Positions 1 through 5,897 of a DNA stretch of 6,441 nt are shown here, piece by piece. How positions within the stretch are numbered: position 1 is the first letter of the stretch; the number at the start of each line of letters is the position of its first letter. The notes beneath the pieces were generated by a model that worked only from the letters and a program-made list of their open reading frames with translations, was not told where the DNA came from and did no database searches. This DNA comes from an uncultured Clostridia bacterium. Its GTDB lineage: Bacteria > Bacillota > Clostridia > Christensenellales > Aristaeellaceae. The stretch is taken from NCBI GenBank assembly GCA_934631055.1, contig CAKTXP010000138.1:1-6441 (forward strand), read 5' to 3'. A program made the translations under genes and the position numbers.

Positions 1-889
1 TCTCCACCGGCGTGAAGATTTGAGCAATATAGTTGATGACCGCGACCGCCGTGCCTGCCGACATGCCAAAGAATGTAAGCACCATCGGATTGCCCGACGC
101 CGACAGCAGCATGACGGCAGCGACCACGACGGCATTCAGGATAAGGATAACCGGCGAATAGACCGCGTCGTAGAAGTTGGTCTTTTCCATCGCCTGATAG
201 CTCTCGCCGATATATTCGTCATACCGCTGCTCCATATAGCCTTCCTTATGCAGACAGTGGATGGTGCGGATATTATGCAGCGTCTCCGGCACATGTCCGG
301 ACGCCCTGCCGACCGCTCTGCGGTTCTCGATCTGTGCCGCCAGCATGTTCCTCTGCACATGCCGCGTGAATACGAACAGAAACGGCAGAAGCACCAGCAG
401 CACAACGGTCAGCCCCCGGTTCTGGAACCAGATGACCGCCAGGATGCTGATGATCTTGCAGGTGTCGGCAAACATGCTGATGATGCCGGAGGTAAACAGG
501 TTCTCCACCGTATCGACATCGCCTACAAACCGCGACACCAGCGTACCCGGTTCCTGCCCGTTGACGTTGTCCGCCGTCAGGTGAATGAATTTATCCATCA
601 GGCTGCTGCGCAGGGCATGCGTGATCTTTTGTCCAAAGACGGTCAGCAGCCCCTCGCGCGCCGACTCCATCAGTCCGGTCAGCGCCAGCATGCCGAAATA
701 GAGCAGGATAAGCGCAAACGCCGTCTGCCGTCCCGCCGTGATGGTATCCACGATCCGCGCCAGCACCAGCGGCGGAATGAGCGCGGCGACGACCGCGCCG
801 ACCACCATCACGACGATGCCCAGCGACAAACCCTTCTGCGCTTTGACCGTATCCCGGATAACGCTCCTGACCTGCTTTTCACGCTTCAT
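1..889 (-). CDS. ABC exporter half-transporter, second subunit of a heterodimer (partial, N-terminal membrane domain only)
   Basis: The visible 296 residues are the membrane domain of a type IV ABC exporter (ABC_membrane fold). The gene runs off the left edge just after the sixth membrane segment, so no ATPase motif can be seen. Hydrophobic segments lie at about residues 22-48, 58-78, 132-155, 157-175, 245-265 and 270-290. The reading ends in NYIAQIFTPVE, the usual junction towards the nucleotide-binding domain. The motif GTLVSRFVGDVDTVEN (about 115-130) is the typical intracellular-loop sequence of this family. The ATG at 889-887 is preceded by GGAGGT with a 7-nt spacer, and the first 11 bp overlap the end of the upstream half-transporter, so the two are translationally coupled. 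By context it is the partner of that protein and probably supplies the competent Walker B glutamate, but this is inference because that region is not in the window. Substrate unknown; drug or peptide export is likely. Confidence 0.93.
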   Translation of the reverse strand, partial: MKREKQVRSVIRDTVKAQKGLSLGIVVMVVGAVVAALIPPLVLARIVDTITAGRQTAFALILLYFGMLALTGLMESAREGLLTVFGQKITHALRSSLMDKFIHLTADNVNGQEPGTLVSRFVGDVDTVENLFTSGIISMFADTCKIISILAVIWFQNRGLTVVLLVLLPFLFVFTRHVQRNMLAAQIENRRAVGRASGHVPETLHNIRTIHCLHKEGYMEQRYDEYIGESYQAMEKTNFYDAVYSPVILILNAVVVAAVMLLSASGNPMVLTFFGMSAGTAVAVINYIAQIFTPVE

Positions 890-2654
890 GTTCCGCACCT
901 CCGTCCTGCGCATTCTCCGTCTGCGACGCAAACAGCTCTCTGTATTCCGGCACTTTGGCAAGCAGCTCTTCATGCGTGCCAGCCGTCGTCTTTCCGTCCT
1001 CCATCCAGATGACCTTATCCATCTTCGGGAAGAGGTACAGCCTGTGGGAGATGAGCAGCACGATATCCTCCCGCGTCTGTTCCCGCAAATGGGCAAAGAC
1101 CTCTTTCTCCGTCGGCTTATCCAGCGCGGAGAACGGGTCGTCGAGGATCAAGACAGGTTTCTGATGGCAGAGCGTTCTTGCCAGCGCCAGCCGCTTTCCC
1201 TGTCCGCCGGAAAGGCGGACGCCGCCGCTGCCGACAAGGCTCTGCTCTCCGTCGTCCATCGCGGCGACTTCCCCATCCATGCAGACCATCTTCAGATAGT
1301 CCGCCGCGTCCTTCTTCTCGCCCATCAGGACGTTATTCTCGATGGTATCGTTGAACAGCTCCGGGTCATGTCCCAGATAGCCGATAATCTCCGTGCGCTC
1401 GTCCGGCTTCATCTGCCGCAGTTCTCTGCCGTCGATTCGGATGTTGCCTTCATACGGGTATTCACACAGGAACGCCTTGCCGAGCGTCGATTTGCCGCAT
1501 GCCACAGGGCCCGTGATGCCGATGATCTGCCCCTTTTCCGCCGTGAAGGAGATATCGCTCAGCACGTTTTTTCCATCCGGATAGGCAAAGCTCAGATGCT
1601 TCACCTCCAGCTTGTCCGCCCTGCCCTCTGCGTCTGCGCGCTTCGCGGCGCTTTCCTGCGGCTTCTGCGCGAGCAGCGGCTTGATGCGGTTCCAGGAAAC
1701 CTGCGCCTTATACACCGCGTTGAAGAGCTTCGCCACGCTGGAAGACTTGACCGACAGCTTGGTAAAGCAGGACAGGAACGTCGTGAACGCCGCGATCGTC
1801 CACGGCTGCCAGCCCGTTCCCAGCACATTCTTCTGACCGAAATACAGGATGAACAGCACGCCCGCCATGGAGATGATGCGGTAGATTGGCGGCATCGACG
1901 CATTCCAGATGTTGGCTTTTACCGCCGACTTCTCGTAGGCGGTCAGCTCCTCTTCATACGCTTCCTGCCGTTCCTGCTCGCATCCGAATACGCGATAGGT
2001 GATGGCATTCTGTGCTCTGTCCAGCGTCGCCGCGCTCAGCTTTCCGGACTGCTCCTTGTACGCCGCGCCCGCCTTCTGAATCGTCTTTTTCATCTTTTCC
2101 GCCGTCATATAGGATATCGGCGGGAAAATCAAGCAAAGCAGCGCCAGCCGCCAGTCGTACCAGAGCAGCATGCCCGTATACGCCGCGAGTGCTACGCCGG
2201 CATCGAAGATCTCCGTCGTGAATTTGCGCATGCCCTCCACGCAGTCGTCCACGTCCAGAATGGCTTTGGTCATCACGCTGCCCTCGCCCTCTTCCCGAAG
2301 GCTCGCGCGGCTCTTGTGGACTAAACTGCTGTATAAGATCTGCTTCATCCGCCGGTTGACGTTGTTTGCAAACCGCCGTATATAGAAGCGCTTGATATAT
2401 CGGGATATCTGTACGATGGCGATAACCGCCGTATAGCTTAGAACCAGCACCAGCATGTCGCTGAACTGCCCCAATCCTTTGAGGATATCGACCAGACAGC
2501 CCGTCATCTTTCCCTCGAACCACGGACCCGCCAGCAGACCAATATTATAGATGAGTCCGGATACCGTCACCGCCAGCAGAACCTTCCATTCCGCCTTGAA
2601 GTAGGAAAGGACTTTATCCGGCTGAAACCCTGCGGACTTCTTCACTTTGTTCAT
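879..2654 (-). CDS. ABC exporter half-transporter (TMD-NBD) with degenerate ATPase site, BmrC/LmrC-like
   Basis: This 591-residue inner-membrane protein has the full half-exporter layout. Six hydrophobic segments fall at roughly 24-45, 65-85, 150-165, 168-183, 255-275 and 283-300, and a C-terminal ATPase domain starts near 348. Visible motifs are the A-loop Tyr358 (FAYPD), Walker A GPVACGKST (382-390), signature LSGGQ (481-485), Walker B LILDD (502-506), D-loop SALD (509-512) and H-loop His537 (ISHR). The residue after the Walker B aspartate is Asp506 instead of the catalytic Glu, and the Q-loop position reads His429 (YLGHDPELF). This is the pattern of the degenerate subunit in heterodimeric exporters such as BmrC and TM287. 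Its intact LSGGQ would complete the competent site formed by the partner's Walker motifs. The ATG at 2654 lies in an ATGA overlap with the marR-type gene stop and has AGGAGGGG 8 nt upstream. The next gene starts 11 bp before its stop. Likely role: efflux of drugs or other amphipathic compounds, switched on by the MarR protein. Confidence 0.96.
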   Translation of the reverse strand: MNKVKKSAGFQPDKVLSYFKAEWKVLLAVTVSGLIYNIGLLAGPWFEGKMTGCLVDILKGLGQFSDMLVLVLSYTAVIAIVQISRYIKRFYIRRFANNVNRRMKQILYSSLVHKSRASLREEGEGSVMTKAILDVDDCVEGMRKFTTEIFDAGVALAAYTGMLLWYDWRLALLCLIFPPISYMTAEKMKKTIQKAGAAYKEQSGKLSAATLDRAQNAITYRVFGCEQERQEAYEEELTAYEKSAVKANIWNASMPPIYRIISMAGVLFILYFGQKNVLGTGWQPWTIAAFTTFLSCFTKLSVKSSSVAKLFNAVYKAQVSWNRIKPLLAQKPQESAAKRADAEGRADKLEVKHLSFAYPDGKNVLSDISFTAEKGQIIGITGPVACGKSTLGKAFLCEYPYEGNIRIDGRELRQMKPDERTEIIGYLGHDPELFNDTIENNVLMGEKKDAADYLKMVCMDGEVAAMDDGEQSLVGSGGVRLSGGQGKRLALARTLCHQKPVLILDDPFSALDKPTEKEVFAHLREQTREDIVLLISHRLYLFPKMDKVIWMEDGKTTAGTHEELLAKVPEYRELFASQTENAQDGGAEHEA

Positions 2655-3133
2655 TCCGCGTTCCCCTCCTCCGTCTTTTCCCTGACCAGCCGGGCGATGT
2701 CCTCAAACCCAGCCTGTCTCTCTCTTTTGGAGCGCCAGTACAACGTATCAAGCGTTTTGCAGAACGCCGCTTTTTCTTCCTCCGGCAGCTCTTCCAGCAG
2801 CCACTCATAGAAGATCGTCTCGATCTGCGCCTTGGAGTTCTTCAGTTCCTCCGCCTTTTCCGTCGCGTAAAGCAGCTGACTGCGCCCATCCTCCGGATTC
2901 GGCTTGCGGATGAGATAGCCCTTGTTTTCCAAGTTCGCCACGCGCTTTGCCGCCGCGCCCTTGTCGATCTTCAGCGTTTCCCGCATGCTCGTCTGGGTCG
3001 CGCCCGGATGATGGCGGATAAAATGGATAACGTCGAACTCCGCCGTGCCGATTCCTTCCTCTTTCATCATCTGCACCGTGAATTTGCTGACTTCGCGGGC
3101 AATCTTGGTTATTTTCCGCTGTGTATCGTCCAT
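2651..3133 (-). CDS. MarR-family winged-helix transcriptional regulator
   Basis: This 160-residue protein has the usual MarR length and order: an N-terminal dimerisation helix (about 1-25), a winged helix-turn-helix (about 30-90) and C-terminal dimerisation helices (about 92-155). The recognition segment is around QTSMRETLKIDKGAAAKRV (47-65). It is followed by LENKGYLIRK and the wing NPEDGRSQLLYAT with the conserved Asp82 and Arg84. The ATG at 3133 follows GGGAG with a 9-nt spacer. It is the first gene of a three-gene operon with two ABC half-transporters; its TGA stop overlaps their first ATG by 4 bp (ATGA). A strong promoter and a palindrome sit just upstream, so autorepression and ligand-induced release are likely, as in many MarR-exporter operons. 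The inducing ligand cannot be read from the sequence. Cys125 is the only cysteine, so a two-cysteine redox switch within one subunit is excluded. Confidence 0.95.
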   Translation of the reverse strand: MDDTQRKITKIAREVSKFTVQMMKEEGIGTAEFDVIHFIRHHPGATQTSMRETLKIDKGAAAKRVANLENKGYLIRKPNPEDGRSQLLYATEKAEELKNSKAQIETIFYEWLLEELPEEEKAAFCKTLDTLYWRSKRERQAGFEDIARLVREKTEEGNAE

Positions 3134-3169
3134 AGGCCCACGCTCCCGTTTGATTCGTTTTCAAAATTA

Positions 3170-3183
3170 GTTGTACGTTCAAC
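3170..3183. promoter_or_regulatory. Candidate MarR operator (14-bp near-perfect palindrome)
   Basis: The minus strand reads GTTGAACGTACAAC, symmetric at 12 of 14 positions (GTTG-n-ACGT-n-CAAC). It begins 7 bp downstream of the TATCAT hexamer, so it covers the predicted transcription start, where bound protein would block RNA polymerase. MarR proteins commonly bind palindromes of about this size in their own promoters. That this regulator binds here is inference from position and symmetry. Confidence 0.6.
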
Positions 3184-3190
3184 AATTTGG

Positions 3191-3219
3191 ATGATAGCAT
3201 GGTTAAATAGGGTTGTCAA
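3191..3219 (-). promoter_or_regulatory. Sigma-A/sigma-70 type promoter of the marR-ABC exporter operon
   Basis: On the minus strand, TTGACA (3219-3214, perfect consensus -35) is followed by a 17-bp spacer and TATCAT (3196-3191, 5 of 6 matches to TATAAT). The predicted start is near 3184, giving a leader of about 50 nt before the ATG at 3133. Consensus hexamers with optimal spacing suggest a strong promoter held down by a repressor. Confidence 0.85.
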
Positions 3220-3221
3220 GC

Positions 3222-3247
3222 CGGATGCTCATCCGTTTTCCAAACGG
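3222..3247. repeat. Two overlapping small inverted repeats just upstream of the -35 box
   Basis: CGGATG-CT-CATCCG (3222-3235) overlaps CCGTTT-TCC-AAACGG (3233-3247). They end 3 bp before the -35 hexamer of the marR-type promoter. They could be an activator or second regulator site, or part of the terminal region of the upstream adaptor gene. The arms are only 6 bp, so chance is possible. Confidence 0.4.
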
Positions 3248-3266
3248 AAAAGCTCTAAAACCATAC

Positions 3267-3338
3267 AAAAATAAATTCTGCACAAAATCCTTGTAGGGGC
3301 GCGCAGTGCGCGTCCGGATTTGCGCAGAATTTATTTTT
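3267..3338 (-). terminator. Large hairpin, probable terminator of the MacB-type operon; may be an extragenic palindromic repeat
   Basis: Two A/T-rich arms (3267-3290 and 3316-3338) share AAAAATAAATTCTGC as 15 perfect pairs. The stem then continues through a G-T wobble and one bulged base to the TCC/GGA ends. Inside is a second GC-rich stem, GGGCGCGC-AGT-GCGCGTCC (about 3297-3315). Reading on the minus strand from the adaptor stop 18 bp away, the structure ends in TTTATTTTT, so it suits a Rho-independent terminator. The A-rich 5' arm would also make it work in the other direction. It separates the adaptor gene from the marR-type promoter. Confidence 0.7.
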
Positions 3339-3355
3339 TGCTCAATTATTTCCTT

Positions 3356-4402
3356 TTACTTTTCCGCCGACGCGCTCATGCCGATGCGCATCAGGTCGTT
3401 CTCTTCCAGTTCGAGCGTCACATCGTAGGACGAATCGCCGTTCCCGCTCGCGGAAGCGATCTTCGTTACGACGCCACGCAGGGGCTTGTCCTCGTATGCG
3501 TCCAGCGTAACGGTCATTGCGTCGCCGACCTGGATATCCGCAATGTCCTGCTCATCCACCGAGCAGACCAGCCGCATCGCGTCCTTCGGGCAGTACGTCG
3601 CCAGAACGGCATCCTTCGCCGCCTGCGTTCCGCTGCTCGCCGATACGCTCAGCAGCACGCCATCCTCCTGCATGTAGACGTTGCCGTCTCCGCCTTCCAT
3701 ATCGTCCAGCGCATCCGGCACGATATCAAACAGCACGTCGCCGCGGCTCACATGCTGCCCCGGCTCGACATGCGCCGCCAGCACATAGCCCTCCGCGCTG
3801 ACCGCCTGCGGATCGACGCGTTCCACCTTGCCGCTGCCGATGCAGCTGGAGCTGGAATGGTTGCTGCTGCGATAGACCTTGATGTTCTCGCCGATGCGGA
3901 TATCGGTCTGATCCGTCACCTCCAGCGTGTAGCTTCTGCCGCTCACGCTGATGACGCGCGCCTCGCCGACGCGGTCGCTGCTGCTGGTCGAGCGGATATA
4001 GACATGCTCGCCGACGTGGACGATCTTATTCTCATTTTTGTCGTCGCCGTTCGTCGTGCTGCATTCCGCGTGATAAAGCACATCGTCTTCGATATACGCC
4101 AGCGCGCCGTAACGCTCGCTGACAGAAGCGGCGCTGTCGCCGCCCTGAGCGAATACCGCGGTCACTGTGCCGTCAAAATCGGCATAGACCTTCTGCGTTT
4201 TCAGCGCAAAGAGCGTGTCGCCCGCCTGCATTTCGTCGCCGACCTGCGCGGTATAGTCGCCGACCACGCCGCTGTACGGCGCAAGGATGGTCTTTGTTTC
4301 GCCCGCTTTGATATTGCCGTCTATCTTCGTGCCTTCCGCGGCGGCGTTCCCGATGCTCAGCGCCGCCAGCGCTGCCAGCAGCGCCATGCTGATCTTCTTC
4401 AT
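3356..4402 (-). CDS. Secreted HlyD/MacA-like membrane-fusion adaptor of the MacB-type ABC system
   Basis: This 348-residue protein starts with a signal peptide (MKK, hydrophobic run to about residue 18, AAA-E at 20-23). There is no lipobox cysteine, so it is either released outside the membrane or held by an uncleaved leader. A lipoyl/barrel-sandwich module follows at about 38-84, with APYSGVV, VGDEMQAGDTLFAL and FDGTVTAVF. A second module-like stretch is VLAAHVEPGQHVSRGDVLFDI (207-227). A beta-barrel-like segment (about 276-345) contains VGDAMTVTLDAY and ends with LRIGM-type adaptor sequence (LMRIGMSASAEK). The two lipoyl-like parts are separated by about 120 residues rich in beta-type and Ser/Thr sequence (RSTSSSDR, SSNHSSSS), with no long heptad-rich helical hairpin. 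The ATG at 4402 follows AAGGAAG with an 8-nt spacer. It lies 280 bp after the permease gene, on the same strand, and is taken to be its partner. Family assignment is fairly sure; detailed domain borders are not. Confidence 0.85.
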   Translation of the reverse strand: MKKISMALLAALAALSIGNAAAEGTKIDGNIKAGETKTILAPYSGVVGDYTAQVGDEMQAGDTLFALKTQKVYADFDGTVTAVFAQGGDSAASVSERYGALAYIEDDVLYHAECSTTNGDDKNENKIVHVGEHVYIRSTSSSDRVGEARVISVSGRSYTLEVTDQTDIRIGENIKVYRSSNHSSSSCIGSGKVERVDPQAVSAEGYVLAAHVEPGQHVSRGDVLFDIVPDALDDMEGGDGNVYMQEDGVLLSVSASSGTQAAKDAVLATYCPKDAMRLVCSVDEQDIADIQVGDAMTVTLDAYEDKPLRGVVTKIASASGNGDSSYDVTLELEENDLMRIGMSASAEK

Positions 4403-4555
4403 AAAAGGTACTTCCTTTCTGTGATTAAAGCGTTACGTTGGGAGTTGCGTTGGGCTGCCGCCCAAACCCGCTTGGGGCTGCCGCCCCAAACCCTGCCTGG
4501 GGACCAGTCCCCAGACCCCATCTTCGCTTCGCGCCGGTTTTAATCAACTTGGAAT

Positions 4556-4575
4556 ACGACGCGCATGCGCGTCGT
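4556..4575. repeat. Perfect 20-bp palindrome at the centre of the compound element
   Basis: ACGACGCGCATGCGCGTCGT equals its own reverse complement across all 20 bases. It is the loop-end of the larger nested palindrome. It shares the core CGCGCA-TGCGCGTC with the hairpin at 3300-3314, which has one extra G in the middle. It could be a cruciform tip, an RNA stem, or a binding site for a dimeric protein. Confidence 0.8.
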
Positions 4576-4645
4576 CCAGTAAAAACGATTTAAGCCGCCG
4601 CGAAGCGAATCGGGAAGTCCAGGAACCTCAGGTTCCTGGTGGGGT

Positions 4646-4672
4646 TTGGGGCAAAGCCCCAATCGTTTTTTT
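4646..4672 (+). terminator. Terminator-like hairpin facing against the genes
   Basis: TTGGGGC-aaa-GCCCCAA (4646-4662) followed by TCG and seven T residues (4666-4672) has the form of a Rho-independent terminator for plus-strand transcription. No plus-strand gene is present, so it would only stop antisense transcripts before they enter the permease gene. It may simply be the edge of the repeat element. For the minus-strand genes the hairpin has no U-tract after it. Confidence 0.45.
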
Positions 4673-4682
4673 CCCCCCGTCC

Positions 4683-5897
4683 TTACATGCTCCTCAGGGC
4701 GTCGATCGGGTTCAGCCTGCTCGCTTTGCGCGCAGGCACCCAGCCGAAGATGATGCCGACCGCGGCGGAGAAACCGACGCCCAGCCAAATGGCAAACGTG
4801 TTCAGCGAGAACGTGATGTCCGTGTTTATGCAGATCGCCAGCGATACGCCTAAGCCTACCCCAACGCCGATGACGCCGCCTAAAAGCGACAGGATGATGG
4901 CTTCGATCAGGAACTGCATCTGAATCTGCCCCGGCTCCGCGCCGAGCGCCTTGCGCAGACCGATCTCCGTCGTGCGCTCGGTGACCGTAACGAGCATCAT
5001 GTTCATGATGCCAATGCCGCCGACGACCAGCGCGATGGACGCGATGCCGACCAGCAGCGAGGTCATCATGGACGTCATCAGGTTCATCGCGTCCGTCATG
5101 GACTTCATGTTGATGACAGTATAGGTATTGTCTTTGTAATTGAATATCTCATCCAGCGCGGCCTCCAGCTCATCGACCGCGTCGTCCGTGTCGTCCGGAT
5201 CGGTCACATAAACCTCTACCGCGCTCACCGTAGACGTACCGAGCATCTTCTTTGCGGAGGTATACGGCACATAGACCGTGCCGTCCGTATCGCCGCCCAT
5301 CAAGATCTGAGAATACAGGCTCGAATTTTCGTCCTCGTCGATCATGCCGACAACGGTATACTCAAATCCATCCAGATAGAGCGTCTGTCCCATCGGGTCT
5401 TCGCCAAAGAAGAGCGCCCTTGCCGCGTCGCCGTCCAACAGGCAGACGCGCGCATTCTGCGCCACGTCGATGGCGTCAATGGCTCTGCCTCGTCCGAGCA
5501 GGTCGGGGTTATGACGAAAGTATTCGTCGTTGTTGCCGTTCACACTGATGGCGTCCGACCATGTGTCGCCATGTTTGGCGGTCACGGTCGCGCTCAGCGA
5601 CGGCGAAATGCCCGCGACGTGTTCGCAGTCGAGTATCGCCTGCAAATCGTCGTCGTTCAGTCCGTGCTTGATTGCCGTACCCATTACGGAAACGCGCAGC
5701 GTACCCAAGCCCATCGCGTCGAACTGCGCGTTCATCGTGTCCGTCGCGCCCTGTACGACCGTCATCAGCGCGATGATGGCGGCGACGCCGATGATAATGC
5801 CCAGCGTCGTCAGGAAGGTGCGCATCTTGTTGCCCGTGATGTTGGAGACCGACATGCTGACGCTCTCGGCAAACATGTCCCACTTCTGCTTAATCAT
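4683..5897 (-). CDS. MacB/FtsX-fold ABC permease
   Basis: This 404-residue protein has the MacB-type (type VII ABC) layout. An N-terminal cytoplasmic helix is followed by TM1 (about 29-48, with the family motif MRTFLTTLGIIIGVAAIIAL), an extracytoplasmic domain (about 50-275), and three C-terminal membrane segments at about 279-302, 330-355 and 368-387. Diagnostic signatures are GGIGIMNMMLVTVTERTTEIGLRKALGA (in the 293-320 region), which couples to the ATPase, and the terminal PARKASRLNPIDALR (388-402). The ATG at 5897 overlaps the ATPase stop by 8 bp and has AGGGGG with a 9-nt spacer, so the two are coupled. With the ATPase it forms a dimeric complex that moves the extracytoplasmic domains on ATP hydrolysis instead of carrying substrate through the membrane. 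In this family the partners are adaptors such as the one encoded next. Substrate is unknown; antibiotic or antimicrobial peptide efflux is typical. The extracytoplasmic domain is rich in acidic residues (DDDL, DPDDTDDAVDELEAALDE). Confidence 0.96.
   Translation of the reverse strand: MIKQKWDMFAESVSMSVSNITGNKMRTFLTTLGIIIGVAAIIALMTVVQGATDTMNAQFDAMGLGTLRVSVMGTAIKHGLNDDDLQAILDCEHVAGISPSLSATVTAKHGDTWSDAISVNGNNDEYFRHNPDLLGRGRAIDAIDVAQNARVCLLDGDAARALFFGEDPMGQTLYLDGFEYTVVGMIDEDENSSLYSQILMGGDTDGTVYVPYTSAKKMLGTSTVSAVEVYVTDPDDTDDAVDELEAALDEIFNYKDNTYTVINMKSMTDAMNLMTSMMTSLLVGIASIALVVGGIGIMNMMLVTVTERTTEIGLRKALGAEPGQIQMQFLIEAIILSLLGGVIGVGVGLGVSLAICINTDITFSLNTFAIWLGVGFSAAVGIIFGWVPARKASRLNPIDALRSM

Larger units (their letters stand above)
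4449..4672. repeat. Compound nested palindromic element between permease and adaptor genes
   Basis: Almost the whole 280-bp gap is inverted repeats. Local hairpins are TTGGGC-tgcc-GCCCAA (4450-4465), TTGGGGC-tgcc-GCCCCAA (4472-4489), CTGGGGAC-ca-GTCCCCAG (4497-4514), a perfect palindrome at 4556-4575, CCAGGAACCT-c-AGGTTCCTGG (4619-4639) and TTGGGGC-aaa-GCCCCAA (4646-4662). On a larger scale, 4522-4545 pairs with 4587-4610 at 20 of 24 positions. The GCCCCAAACCC stretch near 4483 is mirrored by GGGTTTGGGGC near 4642-4652. The element therefore folds as one long imperfect palindrome centred on 4565/4566. On the plus strand the last hairpin is followed by seven T residues. I saw no convincing minus-strand promoter here. 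No coding potential is evident. Confidence 0.85.

Noticed and set aside
20..1012. Long plus-strand open frame opposite the partial half-transporter
   Set aside because: Its product is rich in Arg, His and Gln with no domain logic, and it is the in-phase complement of a clear ABC membrane domain. It is a shadow produced by GC-rich codon bias.
738..2324. Plus-strand open frame of 528 codons
   Set aside because: It lies opposite the half-transporter with intact Walker A, signature and H-loop motifs; the product is Arg/His-rich and has no ribosome binding site of note.
1954..2523. Second minus-strand frame inside the half-transporter
   Set aside because: Wrong frame within a gene whose own frame is fully supported; composition is Gly/Arg-rich with no family match I recognise.
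3251..3261. Minus-strand GTTTTAGAGCT, similar to the start of some type II CRISPR repeats
   Set aside because: Single copy, no spacers and no cas gene nearby; a short chance match.
3267..3338. Miniature inverted-repeat transposable element
   Set aside because: The arms resemble terminal inverted repeats, but the flanks (CCATAC and GCTCAA side) show no target-site duplication, and its position just after a stop codon fits a terminator. Kept as hairpin or repeat only.
4403..4440. Separate promoter for the adaptor gene (minus-strand TTTAAT near 4429-4424)
   Set aside because: The hexamer is too close to the ribosome binding site at 4417-4411 to leave a usable leader, and no -35 match is found at the right distance.
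3320..4543. Plus-strand open frame of 407 codons covering the adaptor gene and part of the palindromic gap
   Set aside because: The minus-strand frame has a signal peptide, a good ribosome binding site and lipoyl motifs. The plus frame runs through hairpin repeats and gives a low-complexity Arg/Ala/Asp product.
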